A stretch of 64,000 bases of DNA from Hydra vulgaris (Eukaryota; Cnidaria; Hydrozoa; Anthoathecata; Hydridae): contig NC_088921.1 in assembly GCF_038396675.1 (NCBI RefSeq), positions 20,903,001 through 20,967,000 on the forward strand. The letters run 5' to 3'. How positions within the stretch are numbered: position 1 is the stretch's first letter; each line of letters starts with the position of its first letter. The notes below the pieces were generated by a model. That model had not been told where the DNA came from. It was given only the letters and a program-made list of their open reading frames with translations, and searched no databases. The position numbers were made by a program, and so were the translations under genes. Below, piece after piece: positions 1 through 11,113 of the stretch.

Positions 1-2
1 TG

Positions 3-2561
3 GAAACACTTGAAGACCTAAAATCTGAGCTTCAAGAACTCCTTTGCGACGGGGGCGTGTTCGTGAGGACGAAACAAACTCTCGCAGAGGAAGGCGAAAA
101 ACCTTCCAAGGCTCTCTTCCAAATGGAAAAAAACAACCAAAAAAAAAAGATTATAAGAGAAATAAAAGACGGTGACACCGTTCACACGGACACCGTCAAA
201 ATACTAAAAACAATTAGAAAATTTTATAAAAACCTTTACAAAACAAAACCTCTCAATAAAGAAAAGCAAAGTACATTTTTGGCAAACATTAAAACATCCC
301 TTACGGACGACCAAAATGCTTTTTTAAACATTCCCTTTAGCAGCGAGGAGCTTTACAACGCTGCCATGTCCCTAAACAAAGGCAAAACACCAGGGATAGA
401 CGGCCTCCCGGCAGCGTTCTATCAAGAATGCTGGGATATTTACGGAGAAGAACTTACCGATCTCATGAACGGTAATGTCTTCGATGTAAATAACGAGCTG
501 TCGTGGTCGCAGAGAACGGCGCTGATTAGTCTCCTTCCAAAAGAGGGTGATCTGACGGCGCTGCAAAACTGGAGACCAATATCCCTGCTGTGCGCGGATT
601 ACAAAAAAATCACTAAAGCCCTCGCCTTGAGGTTGTCAAAGGTACTTGATAAAATTCTCGGACCGTCTCAAACGTGCTCGGTACCGGAAAGAAATATCTT
701 CTCCAATCTTTTCCTGGTCAGAGACCTAATACAGTACACTAACGAAAAGAACATAGATAGTGTACTGATTACAATCGACCAGGAAAAAGCATTTGACAAA
801 ATTGATAGAAATTTTCTTTTTTGAACTTTGGAAAAATTTAACCTGAAAAAAAATTTTATAACAGCAATAACGCAAACCATGAAAAACTCCCATTCAATTA
901 TAATAAACAACGGCTATTTGAGTAAGCCCTTCAGTATCAGCAGAGGAGTTCGCCAAGGCGATCCCATCTCCCTCATGCTATACTGCCTGGCAGTGGAATC
1001 GCTGGCCCTAGACATCAGAAACAATCCTGATGTGGACGGCATTCCTCTGCCGAGAACAAAAAATAAACTAAAAGTAATGCAATACGCTGATGACACCACT
1101 ATTTTCCTGAGGAACCCGAAGTCCATCGAATGCGTTTTTAAAACGCTAGATGACTTCGAGGAAGCCTCGGGATCAAATATTAATAAAAACAAGACCAAGG
1201 CTCTGGCGTTAGGCGGATTCAATTACATACACTATGAAAACATGGCCAGAGTGTTAAATCAAAAGCTATTTAACATAACCTGGTGCAACGCATCAGGTAT
1301 CAAAGTATTAGGAATAACCTTCCACACTGACCTTGCTTTTACCGCAAGCATTAATTGGCAGAAAGCCGTTGAGAGCTTTAAAAAGAAAATCAAAAGCTTT
1401 AGATACCGGAACATATCTTTAAGATGCAAGGGTGTTTTTGTAAACACTCTTGCACTCTCCAAGGTATGGTTCGTGGCCAACGGCTTCCCAATTAATGAAA
1501 CCACCGCCAAAACGATTAAAAAAGAAATATCAGCTTACCTTTGGCAAAGCGAATACGCGCAACCCATCAAAAGCGACATTTTAAATTTACCAATTGATAA
1601 AGGAGGACTAGGCATCCTTGACACTAAAATGCAATGCCTAGCCCTGCGAACAAAACACTTATTCAAAATTAAAGAACAAGAAAACTGCCACGAGTCTTGT
1701 TTCATCCAAAAATACTATCTGGCGCATCATCTGACGAAACACGCGCGAATCAAATGCCCACAATGGTTGTTCCTCACAAGTAACAACTTCCCAAAAGCAA
1801 TAGGCGAAATTCCTTTTTACTATAAAGACGTGATTGAAACAATTAAAGCGAACGAGCAAATCCTTGAAATTAAATGTAAAAGCGCCAAAAATTTTCGCGC
1901 GCATCTCGCTAAAGCAAATAAAAACCCAAACTTGCTGAAAATCCAAACTGCATGGGATACAAAACTTCAAAAAGCTCTTCCATGGAAAAAAATATGGGAA
2001 CGAAGTTTCGTGTCCTATGCCAGTGGCCCTAATAAAAACACCCTCTGGAGAGCACTAACGAACTCACTCCCAACTCTGGAAAAATTACAGAGTTGGAGGA
2101 AAAACAGAGGGCGCGGTAACGCAAACTGTAAAACATGCGGATCACTCGAAAACACACGTCACCCTTTTATCCACTGCAAGAAAGCTCGATCAGTGTGGAA
2201 GGCTTTCAAAAACACATATGAAAAACTAATTCCACAAGAAAATTTTAACATTGTTCGGGCTGTCTTTCAAACAAATACGGAACATTTGCCAAAGAAAGAC
2301 AACACCGCAAAAATTGCAACCACTCTTGCCCACGTAATAACTTCACGGTTATGGTGGGCAAGAAACATGAAGGTTAAAGAGAACAAAGTTATACCCTCTG
2401 CAAGAATTGTAGAGGGTATAAAAGCCGAAATTAAAGCTATATGGAAAACAATATACAACAAACACCTAAGAGAAAATAATGTGGAAAAATTCCACGAAAT
2501 ATTTTCAATAAACGGTGCCATCAGTGAAAAAAATAACGGAAATTTTAATTTCTTGTTATAG
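3..2561 (+). pseudogene. ORF2 (RT and zinc knuckle) of E1, partial, one in-frame stop
   Basis: This is the C-terminal three quarters of a LINE ORF2, with the endonuclease outside the window. It contains the region before the RT (KGKTPGIDG), RT motif A (TIDQEKAFD), an in-frame TGA at 822-824 just after motif A, then the B motif GVRQGDPIS, the catalytic YADD and the C-terminal CKTC...H...C knuckle. The frame continues unbroken after the stop to 2561. The encoded protein would end before the YADD motif, so the copy cannot make active RT. E2 has the same stop at the same place. Confidence 0.93.
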
Positions 2562-3084
2562 AAAAAGGGTTTTCAACCATGTTTTAAATAAGTATATTTT
2601 TTTTTTTTCTTACGAAAAAGCATATCCCCAGCAGCCCCTGTGGGTGCGACGGACATGCGTATATTTTATAAATGCGAGGCTTAATGGCCAGCACAATATA
2701 TTTTAAACCTCACGGAATAATCACGAACATGTCCTGCAAAGCTTGGTGGCAATGATGGATGTGTGTATTTTTTATAACAGCCTAGGGTAATAGCCAGGCA
2801 TATATATTTTAAACTCGGAAATATTTTATTCTTTAAAATTTCTTTAAAAAACCTGTTGTGGTTTAATTTCGATTTTTTTTCGTTTTTCGACTTTTCGATT
2901 TTCGTTTTGTTTCCTAGAGCCACAATAGTTTTAAATAAAAATAAAAAATAAAAAACAGAAGCAAAATACTGTCTTAGAAAAGCAAAGGAAAAATAAATAA
3001 TATTTAAAAAAATCTCCCCCCCCCCCTCATTGTATATTGTCCCCTGTTGTAAATATTTATTAATGAAATATATGTAATTATGTT
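2562..3084 (+). other. E1 3' UTR with structured elements
   Basis: No gene is present. The UTR holds a hairpin built on GCATATCC/GGACATGC (one mispair, private to E1/E2), a GGCTTAATGGCC hairpin, a GCCTAGGG/CCAGGC-type hairpin, and near 2852-2930 a long stem (CTGTTGTGG/CCACAATAG) closing a U-rich loop made of TTTCG-like repeats. These are the parts most likely recognised by the element's own RT. A C tract and a short A-rich stretch precede the tail. Confidence 0.75.
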
Positions 3085-3104
3085 AAAAAAAAAAAAAAAA
3101 AAAA

Positions 3105-3252
3105 TCTGTTCTTATCAGTTTAATATCTGGTACGCCGGCACAGTCCGGCTCATATATTATTCTGATTTTTGGTATTAGGTCATGGGATCATAGGTTTACC
3201 TTGCCCTGACCACGGGTTGCCTCGGCTTTGCACTACTGCTGAGCGCGGCCCA
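3105..3252 (+). pseudogene. U2 3' fragment behind E1
   Basis: U2 from about nt 39 to the 3' end, separated from its 5' half by E1. It carries TTATTCTG and GGTATTAGG, changes shared only with the fragment behind E2. Confidence 0.92.
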
Positions 3253-3432
3253 GATTGGAAAAAAGAAAATATCTTCACTTTCAGAGTGTCTAACATCGCT
3301 AATGGTCTCAGCTGCTGCTGCTGATGATGCTGCTGATGATGACGACGACGAAAATGATTAGACGTTCTAATTCAAACCACAAGTACATTGTTGAAGACGG
3401 CGTCAGTCCGACTATGTCTGCAGTGTTCAGTT

Positions 3433-3618
3433 ATCGCTTCTCGGCCTAATGGCTAAGATCAAGTGTAGTATCTGTTCTTATCAGTTTAATATCTGGTACG
3501 CCGGCACAGTCCGGCTCATATATTAATCTGATTTTTGGCATAAGGTCATGGGATCATAGGTTTACCTTGCCCTGACCACGGGTTGCTTCGGCTTTGCACA
3601 ACTGCTGAGCGCGGCCCA
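3433..3618 (+). ncRNA. U2 snRNA gene, uninterrupted, variant
   Basis: U2 is the spliceosomal RNA that pairs with the intron branch site. The copy is 186 nt. It begins with the conserved U2 5' end ATCGCTTCTCGG and has the stem-loop I loop, the branch-recognition core GTAGTA (about nt 33-38), and an Sm site GATTTTTGG at about nt 98-106, followed by 3' stem-loops. It differs from the window majority by three substitutions in the 3' domain (GGCATAAGG, TTGCTTCGG, GCACAACTG), and the base context after the gene is also altered (CCCAGTTATA instead of CCCAGATTGG). The changes are mild, but the altered 3' flank could affect 3'-end formation. Confidence 0.9.
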
Positions 3619-3797
3619 GTTATAAAAAAGAAAATATCTTCACTTTCAGAGTGTCTAACATCGCTAATGGTCTCAGCTGCTGCTGCTGATGATGCTGCTG
3701 ATGATGACGACGACGAAAATGATTAGACGTTCTAATTCAAACCACAAGTACATTGTTGAAGACGGCGTCAGTCCGACTATGTCTGCTGTGTTCAGTT

Positions 3798-3844
3798 ATC
3801 GCTTCTCGGCCTAATGGCTAAGATCAAGTGTAGTATCTGTTCTT
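3798..3844 (+). pseudogene. U2 5' fragment (nt 1-47) before E2
   Basis: The first 47 nt of U2, ending in TCTGTTCTT. This includes stem-loop I and the branch-recognition GTAGTA, and E2 follows directly. It lacks an Sm site, so alone it cannot form an snRNP. Confidence 0.95.
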
Positions 3845-3934
3845 GATTTTGGCCGAGGCAGCGATTTCTAAAGTGAATATAGTGATTTGGTTGTTTTTTT
3901 AATATAGAAATTAGTTTTTGATTGTTTTTACTGG
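3845..3934 (+). promoter_or_regulatory. E2 5' leader beginning with an Sm-site-like sequence
   Basis: The element starts GATTTTGGCCGAGGC. GATTTTGG fits the snRNA Sm-site consensus (purine-A-U4-6-G-purine) and directly follows U2 nt 47. The next block, GAGGCAGCGATTT, has counterparts in all lineages (GAGACAGCGATTT in E3 and E7; GAGCTAGTGATC in the ORF1-only families). The leader contains no promoter I can recognise. Confidence 0.6.
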
Positions 3935-5092
3935 ATGATGACGTCACCGGAACAAGTCAAAAATTTATTAGAGAAAATGGAAGTAGTGCAAACTGGCGTT
4001 CTACCGTTTCACGACGAATTCGAGCCGAGCTACAGCACCGATGAGGATGAAGATGATGCGGACCAGCAGAACCACCGAAAAATAAGGGACGCGGAAGCCC
4101 TACCCGAAAATCCGAAAAAATCGTACGCAAGCGTAACCACCCAAAGTATTAGTAACACCTTTAAAAAGCAATTATCGAGAACCCTTCTTACCGTAATCGG
4201 AAAACGAATATCTTCCTACGATGTGTTAGCGGCATTAGAGGAAGCAAACCTGGATGACCATCTTGAAGGTTTCCAGTTTATCCGTTACAACAGAGTTATG
4301 GAAATTGTGATGAAAACCGACCAAGCGAGAAACTTCCTACTTGAGAAGGGACTCACTATTGGCGGTACTCATTACTTGTTCCAAAAGTCTAACCCCGAAA
4401 GGGAACCGAGCACACTAATGCATGTTTCTGTGTTCGGACTCCCAATTGAGAGTAAAGAACTCAAAGTCGGAAATATTTTCGAACAGTTAGGCTATGGACG
4501 GCATGTTTTGACCAAACTTGTCATGAGAACGACGCTGAAGGGAAAACTTTACTTCACCGGAATTCTCGTGGCAGTCATGGAGAACATGCGGAAACCAATG
4601 CCCACCAGCTTGGAAGTTATGGGGTACAAGATAAGACTGCTCCATAACGGACAAGAAAGGAAAGAACAACGAAAGGAAACACCAAAGGCGCAACATCCCG
4701 AAACACCATCTACTTCGACGTAAGCCAAGAAAAACACTGCAGCACCGTCTCCACCACCACCACAAGTCAAAACCCTAATGGAAATTCCCCAAACAACAGC
4801 TCCTCCAAATAATGTTGAACCAACACCACCAACCCCATCAACAAGTACACTCCATATAAACCCACAAGAACCAAAGAACAAACCCGAAGAAACTAACCAA
4901 ACAAACGAAGACCCCGACGATATGCAGAGCACCCATGACTCTGACGACTCCACGGTTTTAAACGATACACCCTTCATAACAAAGAAAAACAAAACTAAAA
5001 ACAAAAAGCGAAAAACACATAAAACAGCCGAAAACGAGGAACAAACGAAGCGAGTTAATAAAGAAAAAGATGGTACCTTGGGATCAGGGTAA
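3935..5092 (+). pseudogene. ORF1 of E2, one in-frame stop
   Basis: This is the ORF1 protein of the LINE, expected to bind element RNA. It starts at ATG ATG ACG. After an acidic N-terminus and the KSYASVTTQ motif come two RRM-like stretches: one around RTLLTVIGKRISSYDVLAAL to the EIVMKTDQARNFLL region, the second from HVSVFGLPIE to the LLHNGQ end. In many non-LTR ORF1 proteins CCHC knuckles follow the second domain. Here there is a proline/threonine-rich acidic tail and a lysine-rich end instead. A TAA at 4721-4723 replaces a codon that is GAA in E12, and the frame continues to 5092. Confidence 0.88.
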
Positions 5093-5229
5093 TTTATTTT
5101 TTTGTTATTTACTATTTTTTTCTTTACTTTATTGATATGCGCGCGTTTGAAAACCTAATTCATGTCTTTTGAAAATTTTTTTAACTTCAAATTTTAATTT
5201 AAATGTTTTTTTTGCTGTTTTAAAAAAAA

Positions 5230-8200
5230 ATGTACGTAAGAATTCTCACGCTAAATGTAAATGGTCTCCAAACTGAGACCAAAAGAAACAAAATTTTTCG
5301 ATTTCTAAATAATTCGGACTATGACGTAATATGCTTACAAGAAACGCATAGTTCCGAACAAAATCATTTGAAATGGTCGAATGAATGGAAACACCAAACT
5401 CAAGAAAGTTCTCTTTGGAATAATGGGAACCAAAAAGAGCGCGGTGTGGCCATTTTAACCAAAAAAGAAATTATTTTTAACGAAATTACACAAGATGAAA
5501 ACGGGAGAATTCTTGCTACAAATTTAAAACTGAAAAATTTTGTAATCAGAATAATTAATTTATACAGACCCAATGATCCGCAACAAAAGGAAAATTTTTT
5601 TAAACAAATTGGAAAACACGCGCGTGGATCCGATTATATGATCCTAACGGGAGACTTCAACATGGTTGAAAACCCACAACTAGACAGGGAAGGGGGTGAC
5701 CTATTTAATAAAAACAACACTCTAGGTAAAGCCAAATTGAATTTTTTTTGCGAAAAATTCGATTTGGTTGATATATACAGGAAAATTAACCCAAATAAAA
5801 TTGAATTTACATACGAAAAATTAGATCAAAGTTTCAAAAGTAGAATTGACAGAATTTATGTACCTTTGACAATCTCAAGTGACAGCGAATGCGCGATTAT
5901 AGAAAACAAGATCAGTGACCACAAAGCCTTCGGCTGCACTCTTAAACTTGAAAAAATAAAAGAGAGAGGCCCGGGCTACTGGCACTTGAATGTTAGTCTC
6001 TTAAGCGACCGCGCTTTCAAAGAAAAGTTAAAAAAAGATTTTGAAGAAGAAAAAACGAAAAAATTATATTACTCTAATAGCAATCAATGGTGGGACATCA
6101 CAAAGTCCCGCATAAAGTCGATTGCTATAGAAGCGTCAAAAGCGAAAAAGCGCCAACTAAAAACTAAACAAATAAATTTGCGACAAAAAATTGACGAAGA
6201 AAATCAAAAACAGGAGAGAGACTTGGAAACACTTGAAGACCTAAAATCTGAGCTTCAAGAACTCCTTTGCGACGGGGGCGTGTTCGTGAGGACGAAACAA
6301 ACTCTCGCAGAGGAAGGCGAAAAACCTTCCAAGGCTCTCTTCCAAATGGAAAAAAACAACCAAAAAAAAAAGATTATAAGAGAAATAAAAGACGGTGACA
6401 CCGTTCACACGGACACCGTCAAAATACTAAAAACAATTAGAAAATTTTATAAAAACCTTTACAAAACAAAACCTCTCAATAAAGAAAAGCAAAGTACATT
6501 TTTGGCAAACATTAAAACATCCCTTACGGACGACCAAAATGCTTTTTTAAACATTCCCTTTAGCAGCGAGGAGCTTTACAACGCTGCCATGTCCCTAAAC
6601 AAAGGCAAAACACCAGGGATAGACGGCCTCCCGGCAGCGTTCTATCAAGAATGCTGGGATATTTACGGAGAAGAACTTACCGATCTCATGAACGGTAATG
6701 TCTTCGATGTAAATAACGAGCTGTCGTGGTCGCAGAGAACGGCGCTGATTAGTCTCCTTCCAAAAGAGGGTGATCTGACGGCGCTGCAAAACTGGAGACC
6801 AATATCCCTGCTGTGCGCGGATTACAAAAAAATCACTAAAGCCCTCGCCTTGAGGTTGTCAAAGGTACTTGATAAAATTCTCGGACCGTCTCAAACGTGC
6901 TCGGTACCGGAAAGAAATATCTTCTCCAATCTTTTCCTGGTCAGAGACCTAATACAGTACACTAACGAAAAGAACATAGATAGTGTACTGATTACAATCG
7001 ACCAGGAAAAAGCATTTGACAAAATTGATAGAAATTTTCTTTTTTGAACTTTGGAAAAATTTAACCTGAAAAAAAATTTTATAACAGCAATAACGCAAAC
7101 CATGAAAAACTCCCATTCAATTATAATAAACAACGGCTATTTGAGTAAGCCCTTCAGTATCAGCAGAGGAGTTCGCCAAGGCGATCCCATCTCCCTCATG
7201 CTATACTGCCTGGCAGTGGAATCGCTGGCCCTAGACATCAGAAACAATCCTGATGTGGACGGCATTCCTCTGCCGAGAACAAAAAATAAACTAAAAGTAA
7301 TGCAATACGCTGATGACACCACTATTTTCCTGAGGAACCCGAAGTCCATCGAATGCGTTTTTAAAACGCTAGATGACTTCGAGGAAGCCTCGGGATCAAA
7401 TATTAATAAAAACAAGACCAAGGCTCTGGCGTTAGGCGGATTCAATTACATACACTATGAAAACATGGCCAGAGTGTTAAATCAAAAGCTATTTAACATA
7501 ACCTGGTGCAACGCATCAGGTATCAAAGTATTAGGAATAACCTTCCACACTGACCTTGCTTTTACCGCAAGCATTAATTGGCAGAAAGCCGTTGAGAGCT
7601 TTAAAAAGAAAATCAAAAGCTTTAGATACCGGAACATATCTTTAAGATGCAAGGGTGTTTTTGTAAACACTCTTGCACTCTCCAAGGTATGGTTCGTGGC
7701 CAACGGCTTCCCAATTAATGAAACCACCGCCAAAACGATTAAAAAAGAAATATCAGCTTACCTTTGGCAAAGCGAATACGCGCAACCCATCAAAAGCGAC
7801 ATTTTAAATTTACCAATTGATAAAGGAGGACTAGGCATCCTTGACACTAAAATGCAATGCCTAGCCCTGCGAACAAAACACTTATTCAAAATTAAAGAAC
7901 AAGAAAACTGCCACGAGTCTTGTTTCATCCAAAAATACTATCTGGCGCATCATCTGACGAAACACGCGCGAATCAAATGCCCACAATGGTTGTTCCTCAC
8001 AAGTAACAACTTCCCAAAAGCAATAGGCGAAATTCCTTTTTACTATAAAGACGTGATTGAAACAATTAAAGCGAACGAGCAAATCCTTGAAATTAAATGT
8101 AAAAGCGCCAAAAATTTTCGCGCGCATCTCGCTAAAGCAAATAAAAACCCAAACTTGCTGAAAATCCAAACTGCATGGGATACAAAACTTCAAAAAGCTC

Positions 8201-8784
8201 TTCCATGGAAAAAAATATGGGAACGAAGTTTCGTGTCCTATGCCAGTGGCCCTAATAAAAACACCCTCTGGAGAGCACTAACGAACTCACTCCCAACTCT
8301 GGAAAAATTACAGAGTTGGAGGAAAAACAGAGGGCGCGGTAACGCAAACTGTAAAACATGCGGATCACTCGAAAACACACGTCACCCTTTTATCCACTGC
8401 AAGAAAGCTCGATCAGTGTGGAAGGCTTTCAAAAACACATATGAAAAACTAATTCCACAAGAAAATTTTAACATTGTTCGGGCTGTCTTTCAAACAAATA
8501 CGGAACATTTGCCAAAGAAAGACAACACCGCAAAAATTGCAACCACTCTTGCCCACGTAATAACTTCACGGTTATGGTGGGCAAGAAACATGAAGGTTAA
8601 AGAGAACAAAGTTATACCCTCTGCAAGAATTGTAGAGGGTATAAAAGCCGAAATTAAAGCTATATGGAAAACAATATACAACAAACACCTAAGAGAAAAT
8701 AATGTGGAAAAATTCCACGAAATATTTTCAATAAACGGTGCCATCAGTGAAAAAAATAACGGAAATTTTAATTTCTTGTTATAG
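5230..8784 (+). pseudogene. ORF2 (APE endonuclease-RT) of E2, one in-frame stop
   Basis: 1184 codons. The endonuclease occupies roughly residues 1-240, with N9 (LNVNG), E38 (LQETH), GDFNMV (D142, N144), SRIDRIY and SDH. The RT follows with KGKTPGIDG, motif A TIDQEKAFD, GVRQGDPIS and YADD. The knuckle CX2CX7HX4C is near residue 1041. A TGA at 7045-7047 (codon 606), shortly after motif A, truncates the RT. In the endonuclease, INLYRPND has Arg where the close relative E12 has Gly. The enzyme would nick U2 and prime reverse transcription from the nick, but this copy cannot. Confidence 0.95.
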
Positions 8785-9308
8785 AAAAAGGGTTTTCAAC
8801 CATGTTTTAAATAAGTATATTTTTTTTTTTTCTTACGAAAAAGCATATCCCCAGCAGCCCCTGTGGGTGCGACGGACATGCGTATATTTTATAAATGCGA
8901 GGCTTAATGGCCAGCACAATATATTTTAAACCTCACGGAATAATCACGAACATGTCCTGCAAAGCTTGGTGGCAATGATGGATGTGTGTATTTTTTATAA
9001 CAGCCTAGGGTAATAGCCAGGCATATATATTTTAAACTCGGAAATATTTTATTCTTTAAAATTTCTTTAAAAAACCTGTTGTGGTTTAATTTCGATTTTT
9101 TTTCGTTTTTCGACTTTTCGATTTTCGTTTTGTTTCCTAGAGCCACAATAGTTTTAAATAAAAATAAAAAATAAAAAACAGAAGCAAAATACTGTCTTAG
9201 AAAAGCAAAGGAAAAATAAATAATATTTATAAAAAAATCCCCCCCCCCCCTCATTGTATATTGTCCCCTGTTGTAAATATTTATTAATGAAATATATGTA
9301 ATTATGTT
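8785..9308 (+). other. E2 3' UTR
   Basis: Holds no gene. It is the same series of hairpins as E1, with the long stem and U-rich loop at about 9075-9153. It differs from E1 mainly in the length of the C tract and a small indel beside it. Confidence 0.75.
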
Positions 9309-9328
9309 AAAAAAAAAAAAAAAAAAAA

Positions 9329-9476
9329 TCTGTTCTTATCAGTTTAATATCTGGTACGCCGGCACAGTCCGGCTCATATATTATTCTGATTTTTGGTATT
9401 AGGTCATGGGATCATAGGTTTACCTTGCCCTGACCACGGGTTGCCTCGGCTTTGCACTACTGCTGAGCGCGGCCCA
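9329..9476 (+). pseudogene. U2 3' fragment behind E2
   Basis: U2 from about nt 39 to the end, with the same private changes (TTATTCTG, GGTATTAGG) as the fragment at 3105-3252. This supports block duplication. A normal spacer follows to 9656. Confidence 0.92.
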
Positions 9477-9656
9477 GATTGGAAAAAAGAAAATATCTTC
9501 ACTTTCAGAGTGTCTAACATCGCTAATGGTCTCAGCTGCTGCTGCTGATGATGCTGCTGATGATGACGACGACGAAAATGATTAGACGTTCTAATTCAAA
9601 CCACAAGTACATTGTTGAAGACGGCGTCAGTCCGACTATGTCTGCAGTGTTCAGTT

Positions 9657-9703
9657 ATCGCTTCTCGGCCTAATGGCTAAGATCAAGTGTAGTATCTGTT
9701 CGT
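9657..9703 (+). pseudogene. U2 5' fragment (nt 1-47) before E3
   Basis: U2 nt 1-47 with TCTGTTCGT instead of TCTGTTCTT at the junction. E3 begins at the next base. Confidence 0.95.
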
Positions 9704-9843
9704 GATTTTAGCCGAGACAGCGATTTTAAAAGTGGATAAAGTTATTTTTTTTTAGTGGTTTAATTAGGAGTTTTGTGATTATTGGCTTTTTTAAAGAAAC
9801 GGTCTCAAACATCAAAAGTACCGCTGATTGTCTTATCGAAAGA

Positions 9844-10992
9844 ATGAAGAAAACAGCAAATGGAAATGGCGATGAAATCTTATCAATTCTCTCACCCTAC
9901 AGCACCGACGACGAATCCGAAAACAAATCGGACCGAAAGAGGAACCAAGATTTAAGGGACGCAGAAGCCCTACCCAAAATTATCAAAAAAACCTACGCTA
10001 ACGTAACCACCCAATGCGCTTACAAGAAGAACCTCCCGAAAACCTTAATTGCTAGACTGCGAAAGCGTATTGATATTGACCAAATCATTATTGCTCTTGA
10101 AGCTGTTAACTTGGCACGTGAACTCGAAGGAGTTCAACTAATCCGTGGAAACACCCTTTTGGAGATTGTGATGAAGACGGACACTGCGAAAAACCTTTTG
10201 TTAGAGAGGGGACTCAATGTGTGCGGCCTTCATCATATTTTCCAACAATCAAACCCCGATCGGGAGCCGAGCGAAGTCACTCACGTTTCTGTGTTCGGCC
10301 TACCGATTGAGCATAAAAATCTAAAGATTGGCACCGTTCTTGAACAGTTGGGCTATGGCAGGCATGTTTACACAAAACCTGTCATGAGAAAAACACCTGT
10401 TAGCGGAACGGAATACTATACAGGTATTCTCGTGGCGGTTATAAAAAACATGCCTTGCCCGACGCCGGTCAGCATGAACGTAATGGGATATCCGATCAGA
10501 ACAAAGCACAACGGTCAACCGTCATCACCACCTGTACAACCTAAGTCTGCCCAAATACCCCTTCAAGAAAATGTAAACCCTACACCAAAAGATAATCCGC
10601 AAGCTCCACCAACAACCTCCGAAAGCCAAAGTTCTATTCAACCTATGGTTAATACATCTGAACAACTGATACCTTTAATTGAACAGCCAATACTTGATAC
10701 AACCGAACCAACTAATGAAACCGCAAAAACCACCATTGAACAACCTCTACTAAATCCAATAAATGAAACCTCGAACCAAATAGAAAATGATTTAACGAAA
10801 TTAAACCCTATTACCAATGAAAACCATACTATCGAAATACATACAGACAGTGAAATGAAGAACATCGCGGAAGAAGAAAACGAAGATTCCCAAATGGAAG
10901 ACGACCAGCAAGATATTAAATTACAGAAAAAAAGAAAAACTGCGTCGAACAATCAAAAAAACAAGAACATCAAAAGATCAACAAAAGACTGA
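9844..10992 (+). CDS. ORF1 RNA-binding-type protein of E3
   Basis: The open frame extends upstream to a GTG at 9775, and the first ATG is at 9844. Residues encoded between them align with the N-termini of E2 and E7 ORF1 (a leucine-rich stretch ending LIERM), so the original initiator may have been the GTG position. The body has TYANVTTQ, the first RRM-like stretch (TLIARLRKRIDIDQIIIAL to LLLERGL), the second from HVSVFGLPIE to KHNGQ, then a long Pro/Thr/Asn/Glu tail and a Lys-rich end. No zinc knuckle is seen. It probably coats element RNA. ORF2 starts 121 bp downstream. Confidence 0.85.
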   Translation: MKKTANGNGDEILSILSPYSTDDESENKSDRKRNQDLRDAEALPKIIKKTYANVTTQCAYKKNLPKTLIARLRKRIDIDQIIIALEAVNLARELEGVQLIRGNTLLEIVMKTDTAKNLLLERGLNVCGLHHIFQQSNPDREPSEVTHVSVFGLPIEHKNLKIGTVLEQLGYGRHVYTKPVMRKTPVSGTEYYTGILVAVIKNMPCPTPVSMNVMGYPIRTKHNGQPSSPPVQPKSAQIPLQENVNPTPKDNPQAPPTTSESQSSIQPMVNTSEQLIPLIEQPILDTTEPTNETAKTTIEQPLLNPINETSNQIENDLTKLNPITNENHTIEIHTDSEMKNIAEEENEDSQMEDDQQDIKLQKKRKTASNNQKNKNIKRSTKD

Positions 10993-11113
10993 ACATAATA
11001 ACGGTAATATTTTTTTTTTATATTTATCTGTCGTTTAACTATATATTTTGAACAAATGCGCGCATTTTTAAACTAATTTCTACCTTTCTTTCACTTTTTA
11101 ATTTTGATTATAA

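Larger units (their letters stand above)
1..3104 (+). mobile_element. E1: lineage A1 LINE in U2, 5' part outside the window
   Basis: The 3' part of a U2-targeted LINE: ORF2 from about residue 332, a 3' UTR (2562-3084), and poly(A) 3085-3104 running into U2 from about nt 39. It is almost identical to E2 at a constant offset of 6223 bp and shares E2's in-frame stop. The U2 remnants behind both copies share private base changes (TTATTCTG, GGTATTAGG). The pair therefore arose by duplication of the genomic block, not by two separate retrotranspositions. Confidence 0.95.
3845..9328 (+). mobile_element. E2: lineage A1 LINE, full length, inserted in U2
   Basis: About 5.5 kb: a short 5' UTR (3845-3934), ORF1, a 137-bp T-rich inter-ORF spacer, ORF2, a structured 3' UTR and poly(A) 9309-9328. 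The flanks show U2 nt 1-47 on the left and U2 from about nt 39 on the right, so TCTGTTCTT is duplicated. The APE-type endonuclease and RT place it among Tx1/L1-like elements (family knowledge). Each ORF has one in-frame stop, so the copy is recent but not autonomous. Confidence 0.95.

Noticed and set aside
3433-3844. Regular repeats that might suggest a CRISPR array
   Set aside because: The repeats are 186-nt U2 genes with a 180-bp constant spacer. There are no variable short spacers, and the context is eukaryotic.
3845-9328. Assignment to Utopia, the other known U2-targeting lineage
   Set aside because: Utopia encodes a restriction-like endonuclease. These elements have an N-terminal APE-type endonuclease, so a Tx1/Keno-like affiliation fits better.
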